A stretch of DNA of 15,661 bases from Holophagaceae bacterium. Lineage in GTDB: Bacteria > Acidobacteriota > Holophagae > Holophagales > Holophagaceae. The translations under genes and the position numbers were made by a program. How positions within the stretch are numbered: the first letter of the stretch is position 1; every line of letters begins with the position of its first letter. Below the pieces are notes generated by a model. The model was not told the DNA's origin. It worked only from the letters and a program-made list of their open reading frames with translations, and made no database searches. The stretch is from contig JANXQX010000076.1 of NCBI GenBank assembly GCA_025353305.1, forward strand, positions 1 through 15,661. The letters run 5' to 3'. This document shows positions 1 through 6,509 of this stretch, piece after piece.

Positions 1-225
1 AAGACCCTGTCGGTCGGCATGACCGGCCCGACGGGTTCGAGCTACGACTATGACTTGTACTTCTACAATGCGGCGGGCACCACGCTGGCCAGCAGCACGG
101 GTTCCACCACCACGGAGAACGCCTCCTGGACCAACAGCGGCGGCGCCACCACGGTCTACGTCGCCGTCGTCCGCTACGCCGGTTCCAGCACCACCACTCC
201 CTACAACCTCACCCTCAGCCGCTAA
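1..225 (+). CDS. C-terminal end of a secreted protein with a PPC-like domain (partial)
   Basis: The frame is open from the first base, so the gene begins outside the window; 74 codons and a TAA stop remain. The visible part is rich in Gly, Ser, Thr, Tyr and Asn. The segment SSYDYDLYFYNAAGTTLASS, followed by VYVAVVRYAG and a final YNLTLS strand, matches the pattern of bacterial pre-peptidase C-terminal (PPC) domains. These are small beta-sandwich domains usually found at the end of secreted peptidases and other exported enzymes. The catalytic part is not visible, so the enzyme type cannot be named. A strong terminator follows 20 bases after the stop, so this gene is transcriptionally separate from the two-component system downstream. 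The domain call is from pattern recognition only. Confidence 0.75.
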   Translation, partial: KTLSVGMTGPTGSSYDYDLYFYNAAGTTLASSTGSTTTENASWTNSGGATTVYVAVVRYAGSSTTTPYNLTLSR

Positions 226-245
226 GGCCGAGAGCCTCAATACAG

Positions 246-273
246 AAAAGGCCGCCCGTTTGGGCGGCCTTTT
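246..273 (+). terminator. Rho-independent terminator after the PPC-domain gene
   Basis: A perfect 12-bp stem (AAAAGGCCGCCC at 246-257 with GGGCGGCCTTTT at 262-273) closes a 4-nt loop GTTT and ends in a T run. The A run on the 5' side would give a T run on the other strand, so it could also act on minus-strand transcripts. Confidence 0.93.
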
Positions 274-277
274 CCAT

Positions 278-305
278 TTGTATGTGCGCCTCCCCTTCGT
301 AAACT
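278..305 (+). promoter_or_regulatory. Candidate promoter giving a leaderless response-regulator mRNA
   Basis: TTGTAT (278-283) and TAAACT (300-305) are separated by 16 nt, in the 38-nt gap between the terminator and the ATG at 312. The -10-like hexamer ends 6 nt before the ATG, and there is no purine-rich Shine-Dalgarno sequence. Transcription would therefore start at or next to the start codon. This is inferred from spacing and base composition. Confidence 0.4.
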
Positions 306-311
306 CGAACC

Positions 312-992
312 ATGCACATCCTCGTGGTCGAAGACGAACCCAAAACAGCCCGGCATCTTGATCGGGGCCTGAGGGACGCCGGCTTTGAGGTCCATACCTG
401 CGCTTCGGCAGAACAAGGTCTCAGCGCCTGCGGCAAGCAGGCTTTCGATGCCCTGGTGCTGGACGTGATGCTGCCCGGAATGAGCGGACTTGAAATGGTC
501 CATCAGCTCCGGAATTCAGGTGTCGCCACACCTGTGCTTTTCCTTTCAGCCAAGGACGCGACCGAAGACCGGATCAGGGGGCTGAACGAAGGTGGCGACG
601 ACTACCTGGTGAAGCCCTATTCCCTGCCCGAAGTCGTGGCCCGTCTCCAAGCCCTTCTGCGTCGCGGCAGCCAACCAGGTAATGTGAAGCGTATTCAAAT
701 CGCCGACCTGGTATGGGAACCTAAAACCCGGCGCATCAGCCGCATGGGCAAGCGCGTGGACCTCACTCCGAAAGAATATGCCCTGGCGACTTTGCTACTG
801 AACCACCGGGGAGAAGTGGTCTCCCGCAATCAGATCATCCATGCGGTCTGGGGCCTGAGCACCGGGGTGGATGGCAACAGCGTGGACGTGCAGGTGCTGC
901 GCCTTCGCAAGAAGCTCGACGATCCATTCGAGGCCAAGCTCATCCGCACTTTGCGCGGAGTTGGAATCGTGCTGGAAGCGCCGGGCGCATGA
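312..992 (+). CDS. OmpR/PhoB-family response regulator
   Basis: The 226-residue protein has an N-terminal receiver domain (about 1-115) and a C-terminal winged-helix DNA-binding domain (about 128-223). Receiver landmarks are all present: acidic pocket E7/D8, phospho-acceptor D51 in LVLDVMLPGMSG, switch Ser79, Tyr98 and Lys101 in DYLVKP. The output domain has LTPKEYALATLLL and the SVDVQVLRLRKKLDD recognition-helix region of OmpR-type regulators. It resembles the CusR/CopR metal-response branch, but the signal is not shown by the context. The gene overlaps the histidine kinase by 4 bases (ATGA), so the two form a translationally coupled pair. No Shine-Dalgarno sequence precedes the ATG; see the leaderless promoter candidate. 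Confidence 0.93.
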   Translation: MHILVVEDEPKTARHLDRGLRDAGFEVHTCASAEQGLSACGKQAFDALVLDVMLPGMSGLEMVHQLRNSGVATPVLFLSAKDATEDRIRGLNEGGDDYLVKPYSLPEVVARLQALLRRGSQPGNVKRIQIADLVWEPKTRRISRMGKRVDLTPKEYALATLLLNHRGEVVSRNQIIHAVWGLSTGVDGNSVDVQVLRLRKKLDDPFEAKLIRTLRGVGIVLEAPGA

Positions 993-2338
993 AGCCTCGG
1001 TCCCACAGCGGTTCATTGCTCACGCGCCTCCAGGTGAGCTTTGCCCTGGCCACGCTGGTGGTGGTGGGGCTCCTGGCCATCTTCATGGACGTGGCACTGC
1101 GACACAGCTTTGAATCCGAAGATGCGATGGTCCTGGAGGCCCAGGCCGATGCTCTTGCCCAGGGTGGTGCCATGCGGAAGCTCCCCAAAGGAGACCAGGC
1201 GCGGAGGCCCGAAAAAGCTGATTGGCGCTTGCTCGATGGGCAGGGCCATATCCTGGACCAAAGCATGGGGATGGGAAAATTGCCCCCGATTTCATGGCCT
1301 GCGGAGGCCAGGTCCCCGGTGGAAATCAAGGCATCCAATGGCGAGAGGTTCTCCGTACTGGTTCGCGCCATTCCCGAAGGCTCGCTGCAACTGGCCATGG
1401 ACCGCAACCACGAACAAACCCTGGTGGCGGGCTTCCGCCGCACGCTGGGAGTCGCCATCGGCCTTGCGGCCATGCTGGCAGCCCTGCTGGGCAGATGGGT
1501 GGCGAAGCGGGGCCTGCGCCCCCTGCACCTCATTGCCACGGAAGCAGCGCATATCGACCCTTCCCGCCTGGACCGCCGCCTTCATGGGGGACATTTCCCA
1601 GAAGAATTGGGAGAGCTGGTTTCGACGCTCAACGGAACCTTGGCGAGACTCCAGGAAGCGTTCGATCGCCTGGGCCGCATGGCTTCTGAGTTGGCCCATG
1701 AACTGCGCACGCCCCTGCAGAACCTCAGAGCTGAAGTCGAGGCGATCCTGTTGGTCCCAAGCGATCCCGAAGCCTCCCGTGAAGCGCTTGGTTCGGTGCT
1801 GGAGGAATGCGATCGTCTGGCGCGGCTCATCGAGCAGATGCTTTTCCTGGCCCGCAGTGAAAATCCGGCCACCGTGATTGAAAGAAGATCAGTGGATGTC
1901 CGTTCCTTGTTTCAAAGCGTCGCCGATTTCTTTGAAGCCGAGGCCGAAGAGGCCCATGTGATCATTCACGTTGACGCAGTTCCTGGCCTTGAGATCAGTG
2001 GGGACGAGCCCCTGCTCAACAGGGCCCTGCACAACCTCGCCGCCAACGCCCTGCGCCACACGCCCGTGGGCGGAACCATTGTCCTGGGCGCAAAACCGAG
2101 CGCATCTGGCCTCCTGCTGTTCATCCGGGACAGCGGCCCGGGAGTGCCCGCCGAAGTTCTGGCACGCCTGGGTGAGCGCTGGGTTCGGGGCCCCGACGCC
2201 CGGGGCCCCGGCTTGGGCCTGGGCTTGGCCATCGTCAAAGGCATCGCGCAGTTGCACGGAGGCAAGCTGCAGGTGGAAAACCAACCCGGCGGCGGCACCG
2301 AAGCGAGCATCTGGCTGCCGGGCGCCAAAGGATCCTGA
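989..2338 (+). CDS. Sensor histidine kinase, partner of the upstream response regulator
   Basis: The 449-residue membrane kinase begins with a hydrophobic segment (about 15-36) and has a short extracytoplasmic sensor region of roughly 110 residues. A second hydrophobic segment (about 152-170) and a HAMP-like linker (about 171-225) follow. The H-box ASELAHELRTPLQNL places the phosphorylated histidine at H237. The ATPase part has the N-box (N349, N353 in HNLAANALRHTP), the G1 box DSGPGVP (381-387) and the G2 box GPGLGLGLAIV (406-416). It would autophosphorylate and pass phosphate to D51 of the upstream regulator. Its architecture matches CusS-like heavy-metal sensor kinases, but no metal ligand cluster is evident in the sensor loop. 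It ends 9 bases before the convergent recN stop, and no terminator was seen between them. Confidence 0.93.
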   Translation: MKPRSHSGSLLTRLQVSFALATLVVVGLLAIFMDVALRHSFESEDAMVLEAQADALAQGGAMRKLPKGDQARRPEKADWRLLDGQGHILDQSMGMGKLPPISWPAEARSPVEIKASNGERFSVLVRAIPEGSLQLAMDRNHEQTLVAGFRRTLGVAIGLAAMLAALLGRWVAKRGLRPLHLIATEAAHIDPSRLDRRLHGGHFPEELGELVSTLNGTLARLQEAFDRLGRMASELAHELRTPLQNLRAEVEAILLVPSDPEASREALGSVLEECDRLARLIEQMLFLARSENPATVIERRSVDVRSLFQSVADFFEAEAEEAHVIIHVDAVPGLEISGDEPLLNRALHNLAANALRHTPVGGTIVLGAKPSASGLLLFIRDSGPGVPAEVLARLGERWVRGPDARGPGLGLGLAIVKGIAQLHGGKLQVENQPGGGTEASIWLPGAKGS

Positions 2339-2347
2339 GTTTCTGTT

Positions 2348-4036
2348 CTAGTCCGACACCAGCACCCGCGCGTGTTCTAGGGCTTCGGGGCGATCGGGAT
2401 GGCCGGAAAGCAGTCGCGCCAGTTCGCGAAGCTTCAGGTCGCCATCCACCCATGAAAGATCGCTGCGGGTGCGGCCATCTTCGGTGGATTTTTTCAAGAG
2501 TCCGTGATGATCAGCCTTGGAGGCTACCTGAGCCAAATGCGTTACCGCGAGAACCTGGTGTCGCACGCCCAGAGACTGGATGGCCGTACCCACTTCCAGC
2601 GCGGTCTCTCCGCCGATACCGGCGTCAACTTCATCGAGCACCAGCGTCAAGGCCGGGGCCCCATCGCTCTTGCGAAGCGCAATGCCCGCCCCCAATAACG
2701 TCAGCATCAAGCGGCTCAATTCCCCGCCAGAGGCGATCTTGGCGAGGGGCCTGAAACCCTCGCCGGGATTGGATTCTATCCAGAGCACCACATGGCTGAA
2801 CCCGGCGGAGGCCACACGCACGGCGATGCCCTGGTGAAGAACGGGGCTCCCGGAATCCTCGGAAAAGGAAAGCCGGACCTGGATGCGCGCGCCTTTCATA
2901 CCCAGCTGTGCGAGGCGGCGATGCACCTCGGATTCCAGTGTCGCCAATGCATCAGCTCGGCGCTGGTGGAGAGCTTCGGCCTTGATGCGATAGGCCTCGG
3001 CGACATGCTTCAAGACGAGCTCCAATTCTTCGATGCTGGCTTCGCCACCCAAAAGGAGCCGCTGCTCTTCGCGCAGATCATCAGTCTTTTTCGAAAGTTC
3101 TTCGGGCTCGCAATGATGGCGCCGTGCCTGCTTTTCGAAGGCGGCGAGCCGGGTCTCCAAGGCATCCAGGGCATCCGCGCCCCGCTCCGCGAAATGGATG
3201 GCCTGATCCTGGGCCAAGGCCTGGAGATCTTCCAGTTCCAGCAACAGGGAACGCAGGCGGTCCAGCTGTTCCTGCGCCGCAGGCATCACCATCGCCGCCC
3301 GGGCCACCGCACGGCTGGCGGCCTCGGCTTCTGGAGCCACGAGCCGCAAACTGTCAGCGGCTTCCCGGAAGGCTGCTTCCAGTTGAACACCGTGGCGCAG
3401 GGGCTCCCGATCGGCGCGGAGCTGGGCCCACTCGCCGGGTCTGGGCGCCAGGTTCTGCAACTCCGCCAGCTGTTCGGCCAATTGTTCCAATCGACGGGCG
3501 CGGTCTGCTTCGCTACGTTTGCGGGCTTTCAAAGCGCCTTCAGCCTCCCGCACAGCGGCGACATCGGCATCCAGTTTCGCTTCGATGCCCAGCACTTCAT
3601 CGAGCAATGCAAGATGCCGGTCTTCACCCAAAAGTGATTGATGGTCGTGCTGGCTGGTGAGGCGCATCCAGATGCGACCGGCCTCCTTCAAGTCTGCCAG
3701 GGAACAGGGCGCGCCGTTGATCCAGGCGCGGGAACGCCCTGCAGCATTGACTTCCCGGCGCAGCACCACGGGATGTTCTTCCGGCAGGCCACGTTCATTC
3801 AAGAACTTCAGCCAGTCCGCGCCATTCTCTTCGACCACGCCTTCCACAATTGCCCGGTCCGATTCGCGGCGCACAGTATCCGCATCGCCACGGGCACCCA
3901 CCAGCAAGGCCAGCGCGTCCACCAGCAGCGATTTCCCCGCACCTGTCTCGCCTGTAAGCACCGTGAAACCTGACGCGAAATCGAGGGACAGATCCTCCAC
4001 CAGGGCCAGATTCTTGATGCGAAGCGAAGACAACAT
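2348..4036 (-). CDS. recN: DNA repair protein RecN
   Basis: The 562-residue SMC-like ATPase acts in double-strand break repair by recombination, and its length is normal for RecN. The N-terminus MLSSLRIKNLALVEDL is the usual RecN opening. Walker A is GETGAGKS (residues 29-36). The RecN-type SQHDHQSLL segment follows, then a long Ala/Glu/Arg/Leu-rich coiled-coil region. The ABC signature is ASGGELSRLML (about 434-444), Walker B is LVLDEVDAGIGGETA (from about 465), and the H-loop VTHLAQVAS comes near the end. It reads away from the E1-beta gene, sharing a 50-bp divergent gap. No Shine-Dalgarno sequence precedes the ATG. It appears complete and intact. Confidence 0.97.
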   Translation of the reverse strand: MLSSLRIKNLALVEDLSLDFASGFTVLTGETGAGKSLLVDALALLVGARGDADTVRRESDRAIVEGVVEENGADWLKFLNERGLPEEHPVVLRREVNAAGRSRAWINGAPCSLADLKEAGRIWMRLTSQHDHQSLLGEDRHLALLDEVLGIEAKLDADVAAVREAEGALKARKRSEADRARRLEQLAEQLAELQNLAPRPGEWAQLRADREPLRHGVQLEAAFREAADSLRLVAPEAEAASRAVARAAMVMPAAQEQLDRLRSLLLELEDLQALAQDQAIHFAERGADALDALETRLAAFEKQARRHHCEPEELSKKTDDLREEQRLLLGGEASIEELELVLKHVAEAYRIKAEALHQRRADALATLESEVHRRLAQLGMKGARIQVRLSFSEDSGSPVLHQGIAVRVASAGFSHVVLWIESNPGEGFRPLAKIASGGELSRLMLTLLGAGIALRKSDGAPALTLVLDEVDAGIGGETALEVGTAIQSLGVRHQVLAVTHLAQVASKADHHGLLKKSTEDGRTRSDLSWVDGDLKLRELARLLSGHPDRPEALEHARVLVSD

Positions 4037-4042
4037 GGCACA

Positions 4043-4048
4043 AGGATA
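4043..4048 (-). promoter_or_regulatory. Candidate -10 element of recN
   Basis: Read on the minus strand this is TATCCT, ending 6 nt before the recN ATG. That is the same spacing seen at the response-regulator gene, and again there is no Shine-Dalgarno sequence. No clear -35 box is visible. The hexamer resembles the NATCCT elements proposed for both riboswitch leaders in this window. Confidence 0.35.
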
Positions 4049-4086
4049 CCGTTATTCCGCATTCGGACTGGCCAAGGCGGCCAGAC

Positions 4087-5061
4087 GTGGTGATGCTGGA
4101 TTCCATGTTCAGCGGCACCTACCTCGAAGCCATCAACCGCGCCCTCCAGGACGCCATGGAGGCCGATGCCCGTGTGTTCTGCCTGGGCCAGGATGTGGGC
4201 GGCTACGGTGGCGCTTTCCAGGCCACCGCCGGGTTGTCCGAGCGGTTCGGCGCGGAGCGCGTGCTGGACATGCCCATCGCGGAGCAGGCCATCGCCGGTT
4301 CCGCCATCGGCGCGGCCCTGATGGGGCAACGTCCCGTAGCGGAATTCCAGTTCATGGATTTCGCGCTGCTCGCCTCGGACCTCATCTGCAACTTCGCTGC
4401 GATGACTTCCTGGCGTTGGGGACAGCCCTGCCCTGTGGTGTTCCGCGGACCCGCCGGTGCTGGTGTCAGCGGAGGGCCCTATCACAGCCAAAATCCAGAA
4501 CATCATTTTCTCGGCAGTCCGGGCCTCAAAGTAGTTGCGCCAGGCACGGTCGCTGATGCTTACGCATTGTTGCGGGCCAGCATCGAAGATCCCGATCCCG
4601 TGCTGTTCTTCGAACACAAATATTTATATCGTCGATTGAAGGACACCTGGGATGAAGCACCCACGGCGCATCTCGGCGAGTCCGCCCTGCGCAAGGAAGG
4701 AACCCAGGCCGCCATCCTCACCTATGGCGCGATGCAGCATCGCGCCCTGGAAGCCGTGGCCGACATGGACGTGGCTGTGATGGATCTGCGCACGCTCGCG
4801 CCGCTGGATCTTCAGGCCATCGAGACCATCGCGAAGCGGACCCATCGCGTCTTGGTGCTCACCGAAGCCCAAAGAACCTACGGCCCGGGAGCCGAAGTCG
4901 CCGCGCATGTCGCCGAGACCTGCTTCCCGTGGCTGGACGCGCCCGTCCTTCGCCTGGGTAGCGCCGATACTCCCACGCCCGCGGCGCCGGCCTTGGAGGT
5001 GGAATTCCTGCCCTCGGTGGCGAGGGTGCGTGAAGCAGTGGAACAATTGATTGCCTATTGA
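4087..5061 (+). CDS. 2-oxoacid dehydrogenase E1 component, beta subunit-like protein
   Basis: The 324-residue protein is a transketolase-like pyrimidine-binding plus C-terminal domain pair, as in the beta subunit of pyruvate, acetoin or branched-chain 2-oxoacid dehydrogenase E1. Visible landmarks are TYLEAINRALQDAM, the GQDVGGYGGAFQAT loop, and MPIAEQAIAG with the glutamate (E66) expected to activate thiamine diphosphate. PVVFRGPAGAGVSGGPYHSQ carries the conserved His133. Normally it works as an alpha2beta2 heterotetramer with an E1-alpha subunit plus E2 and E3, but none of those genes is in the window, so the substrate is unknown. The start is taken at GTG 4087 because AAGGCGG lies 6 nt upstream; ATG at 4093 is also possible. 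It could also be a stand-alone homologue. Confidence 0.85.
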   Translation: MVMLDSMFSGTYLEAINRALQDAMEADARVFCLGQDVGGYGGAFQATAGLSERFGAERVLDMPIAEQAIAGSAIGAALMGQRPVAEFQFMDFALLASDLICNFAAMTSWRWGQPCPVVFRGPAGAGVSGGPYHSQNPEHHFLGSPGLKVVAPGTVADAYALLRASIEDPDPVLFFEHKYLYRRLKDTWDEAPTAHLGESALRKEGTQAAILTYGAMQHRALEAVADMDVAVMDLRTLAPLDLQAIETIAKRTHRVLVLTEAQRTYGPGAEVAAHVAETCFPWLDAPVLRLGSADTPTPAAPALEVEFLPSVARVREAVEQLIAY

Positions 5062-5109
5062 AACCAGGCGGCTCTCGCTTTCCACCGAGCGTTAAGCTTT
5101 GATGAGTCC

Positions 5110-6012
5110 ATGGAATTAAACCAACTGGAAGTCTTCGTAACCGTCGCCCGGGAGGGCAGCGTCTCCCGGGCGGCAGTGCGCCTCCATAAAACCCAGCCCG
5201 CGGTCAGCATGGCCATGAAGCGTCTTGCGGAATCCCTGGGGGAACCACTGCTGGTGCGCAGCGGCCGGGGCCTTGCCCTGACCCACGCCGGTCGGAGCTT
5301 GTTGGACTACGCCGAAGGGATTCTGCGAATGCGCTCTGAGGCCTTCGAGACTCTGCGGGGCCTGAGGGGCCTGGGTCAAGGCACCCTGACCCTGGTGGGG
5401 CCTGATAGCGTGGTGGATTGCCTGCTGCCCGACCTCATCCGCCGCTATCACCACGCCCATCCCAAAATCGCCGTGCAGCTCCACCGGGGATTTTCCGAAC
5501 GTATTCCCGGAGACGTGGCCCGGCACGAATACGATTTCGGCTTCATCGCCTCGGAACCAGTGGTGGACGGGCTGGAGTCCCTGACCATCCAGAGGGATGC
5601 ACTGGTGGCCGTGGCGGCCCCGGACCACCCCCTCACCCGCCTGGCCCCCAAGGATCTGGCGGCCCTTGCGGCTTTCCCGCTGGCCCTTCATAGCCCGAAG
5701 ACACCCATGCGAATCAAGCTGGAAGCGCATTTCCGCTATGTGAATGTGGAACCCCGCATCGCCTTTGATCTACCCTCCTTCGAGGCCCTGAAAGCCTTCG
5801 CGGCCGAGGGTCTGGCCGTGGCCATGGTGCCGCTGCTGACAGTCGCCAAGGAATTGGCGGAAGGGTCGCTCAAACGCATTCCCGTTCCCGGCCTCCGGAT
5901 CCTGCGCACCATCCGCATGGTCTACCGTGGGGACGTGCTGCTCTCCCACGCCGCGCAAGCCTTCCTGGAGATCGTGCGGGAGGGTGTCGAAACCCGGGGG
6001 AAGTCCAAGTAG
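5110..6012 (+). CDS. LysR-family transcriptional regulator
   Basis: The 300-residue protein has the LysR layout. A winged helix-turn-helix occupies about residues 1-62 (ELNQLEVFVTVAREGSVSRA, then TQPAVSMAMKRLAESLGEPL, then LALTHAG). A linker helix and a periplasmic-binding-like effector domain fill about 90-295. The start at ATG 5110 gives the typical LysR N-terminus. It lies 48 bp after the E1-beta gene on the same strand and directly upstream of the sulfur assimilation operon. LysR proteins such as CysB and CysL control sulfur genes in other bacteria, so control of the downstream operon is plausible. Here it is co-oriented rather than divergent, and its effector cannot be read from sequence. 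No terminator was found between it and the E1-beta gene. Confidence 0.93.
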   Translation: MELNQLEVFVTVAREGSVSRAAVRLHKTQPAVSMAMKRLAESLGEPLLVRSGRGLALTHAGRSLLDYAEGILRMRSEAFETLRGLRGLGQGTLTLVGPDSVVDCLLPDLIRRYHHAHPKIAVQLHRGFSERIPGDVARHEYDFGFIASEPVVDGLESLTIQRDALVAVAAPDHPLTRLAPKDLAALAAFPLALHSPKTPMRIKLEAHFRYVNVEPRIAFDLPSFEALKAFAAEGLAVAMVPLLTVAKELAEGSLKRIPVPGLRILRTIRMVYRGDVLLSHAAQAFLEIVREGVETRGKSK

Positions 6013-6032
6013 GATGCAACTATCACGCATCC
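6012..6032. repeat. Inverted repeat GGATGC-N9-GCATCC at the end of the LysR gene
   Basis: A perfect 6-bp dyad with a 9-nt centre starts at the last base of the LysR stop codon. It lies about 30 bp upstream of the proposed riboswitch promoter. It could be an operator or a weak transcription-end stem. It lacks a T run, so a standard terminator is unlikely. Confidence 0.4.
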
Positions 6033-6063
6033 GTTATACCAAAATAAAACATTCGCATAAGCA

Positions 6064-6092
6064 TTGAGGCTAAGCCACGAAGCTTCCATCCT
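6064..6092 (+). promoter_or_regulatory. Proposed promoter of the sulfate assimilation operon
   Basis: TTGAGG (6064-6069) and CATCCT (6087-6092) are spaced by 17 nt and sit 17 nt before the riboswitch P1 helix. The same arrangement (TTGACA, 17 nt, GATCCT) occurs before the second riboswitch although the surrounding bases differ. This supports both as real promoters. The -10 hexamers keep the A2, T3 and T6 positions of the consensus. Confidence 0.55.
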
Positions 6093-6109
6093 GGGGTCTA
6101 CAAGATCTT

Positions 6110-6251
6110 TGTCAGTTCCATAGCGCGATATCCAGAAAGGTGGAGGGATGGGCCCTATGAAACCTTGGCAACCTGCTGTAAATACAGTGGTGGTGCCAAT
6201 TCCCACCGGTTTAGCAGACCGGAACGATGTACAGCCAAGTGTGAACTGACA
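6110..6251 (+). promoter_or_regulatory. SAM-I (S-box) riboswitch, copy 1
   Basis: The core matches SAM-I: ATCCAGAAAGGTGGAGGGA, then GGGCCCTATGAAACC, GGCAACC, and GGTGCCAATTCC. P1 is TGTCAGTTC (6110-6118) with GAACTGACA (6243-6251). P3 includes CTGTA/TACAG (6176-6180 with 6183-6187). P4 is CCGGTT (6206-6211) with GACCGG (6217-6222), followed by CGATG. The family binds S-adenosylmethionine and usually switches genes off when SAM is high. It is unusual that about 12 nt separate the outer P1 helix from the conserved core on the 5' side, implying an internal loop within P1. The regulated genes downstream make sulfide, consistent with SAM feedback. Confidence 0.95.
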
Positions 6252-6266
6252 CGCAGCTCAAGAGAT

Positions 6267-6302
6267 CCGGATCAATCGAAGCACATGCTTTGCTTGGTCC
6301 GG
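6267..6302 (+). promoter_or_regulatory. Long hairpin after riboswitch copy 1, possible expression platform
   Basis: CCGGATCAA (6267-6275) pairs with TTGGTCCGG (6294-6302), with one G-T wobble. After a single mismatch the stem continues for 6 bp (6277-6282 with 6287-6292) around an ACAT loop. It stands 15 nt after P1, where an S-box terminator normally lies, but no T run follows directly. Termination by this hairpin is therefore unproven. Confidence 0.6.
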
Positions 6303-6350
6303 CGCCTCTGGAGTTTCAGTTGTTTCTGGATCGCGTCGGAACGGCAGGAA

Positions 6351-6371
6351 TGTTTCGTCCACCCCGAAACA
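6351..6371 (+). promoter_or_regulatory. Hairpin just before the Cys-rich leader ORF
   Basis: TGTTTCG (6351-6357) pairs perfectly with CGAAACA (6365-6371) around a 7-nt loop. The 3' arm ends on the first base of the leader ORF's Shine-Dalgarno sequence AGGAG (6371-6375), so the stem may set how accessible that site is. Function is inferred from position. Confidence 0.45.
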
Positions 6372-6380
6372 GGAGACGCC

Positions 6381-6509
6381 ATGCGCCACCCATCCTCGAT
6401 CCACACGCTTCACCTCCGATCCCAGACTCCGGTCTGTTGCCCTTGCTGCATGCGCACGAAAGACTTCGGCACGCCACCGGGTGGGAGGCTTCGTGACCCT
6501 CACAACTGA
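6381..6509 (+). CDS. Cys-rich leader peptide ORF upstream of the sulfate assimilation genes
   Basis: This ORF has 42 codons. Its ATG is preceded by AGGAG (6371-6375) at 5 nt, the best Shine-Dalgarno match in the leader. The product begins MRHPSSIHTLHLRSQTP and continues VCCPCCM, with four Cys codons (TGT TGC CCT TGC TGC, 6435-6449) in five positions. The stop lies 14 bases beyond the start codon of the methyltransferase gene in another frame, so leader ribosomes run across that gene's initiation region. Polycysteine leader ORFs are known in mycobacteria as cysteine-responsive attenuators of sulfur genes. The position here, before siroheme and sulfate reduction genes, fits such a role. CAGAC-TCCG-GTCTG (6423-6436) forms a small hairpin ending on the first Cys codon. 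The peptide is probably not a functional protein in itself. Confidence 0.6.
   Translation: MRHPSSIHTLHLRSQTPVCCPCCMRTKDFGTPPGGRLRDPHN

Noticed and set aside
2792..3637. A 281-codon open frame on the plus strand inside recN
   Set aside because: It mirrors the recN coding strand, which has clear motifs on both sides, and it matches no family I recognise.
5062..5109. A terminator or promoter between the E1-beta and LysR genes
   Set aside because: Only a 4-bp stem and an AAGCTT palindrome are visible; neither is convincing.
6104..6208. The repeated 105-nt segment (second copy at 13705-13809) as the ends of a mobile element
   Set aside because: It is a direct repeat with a SAM-I fold and compensatory changes, with no transposase or target duplication between the copies; the genes between form one pathway.
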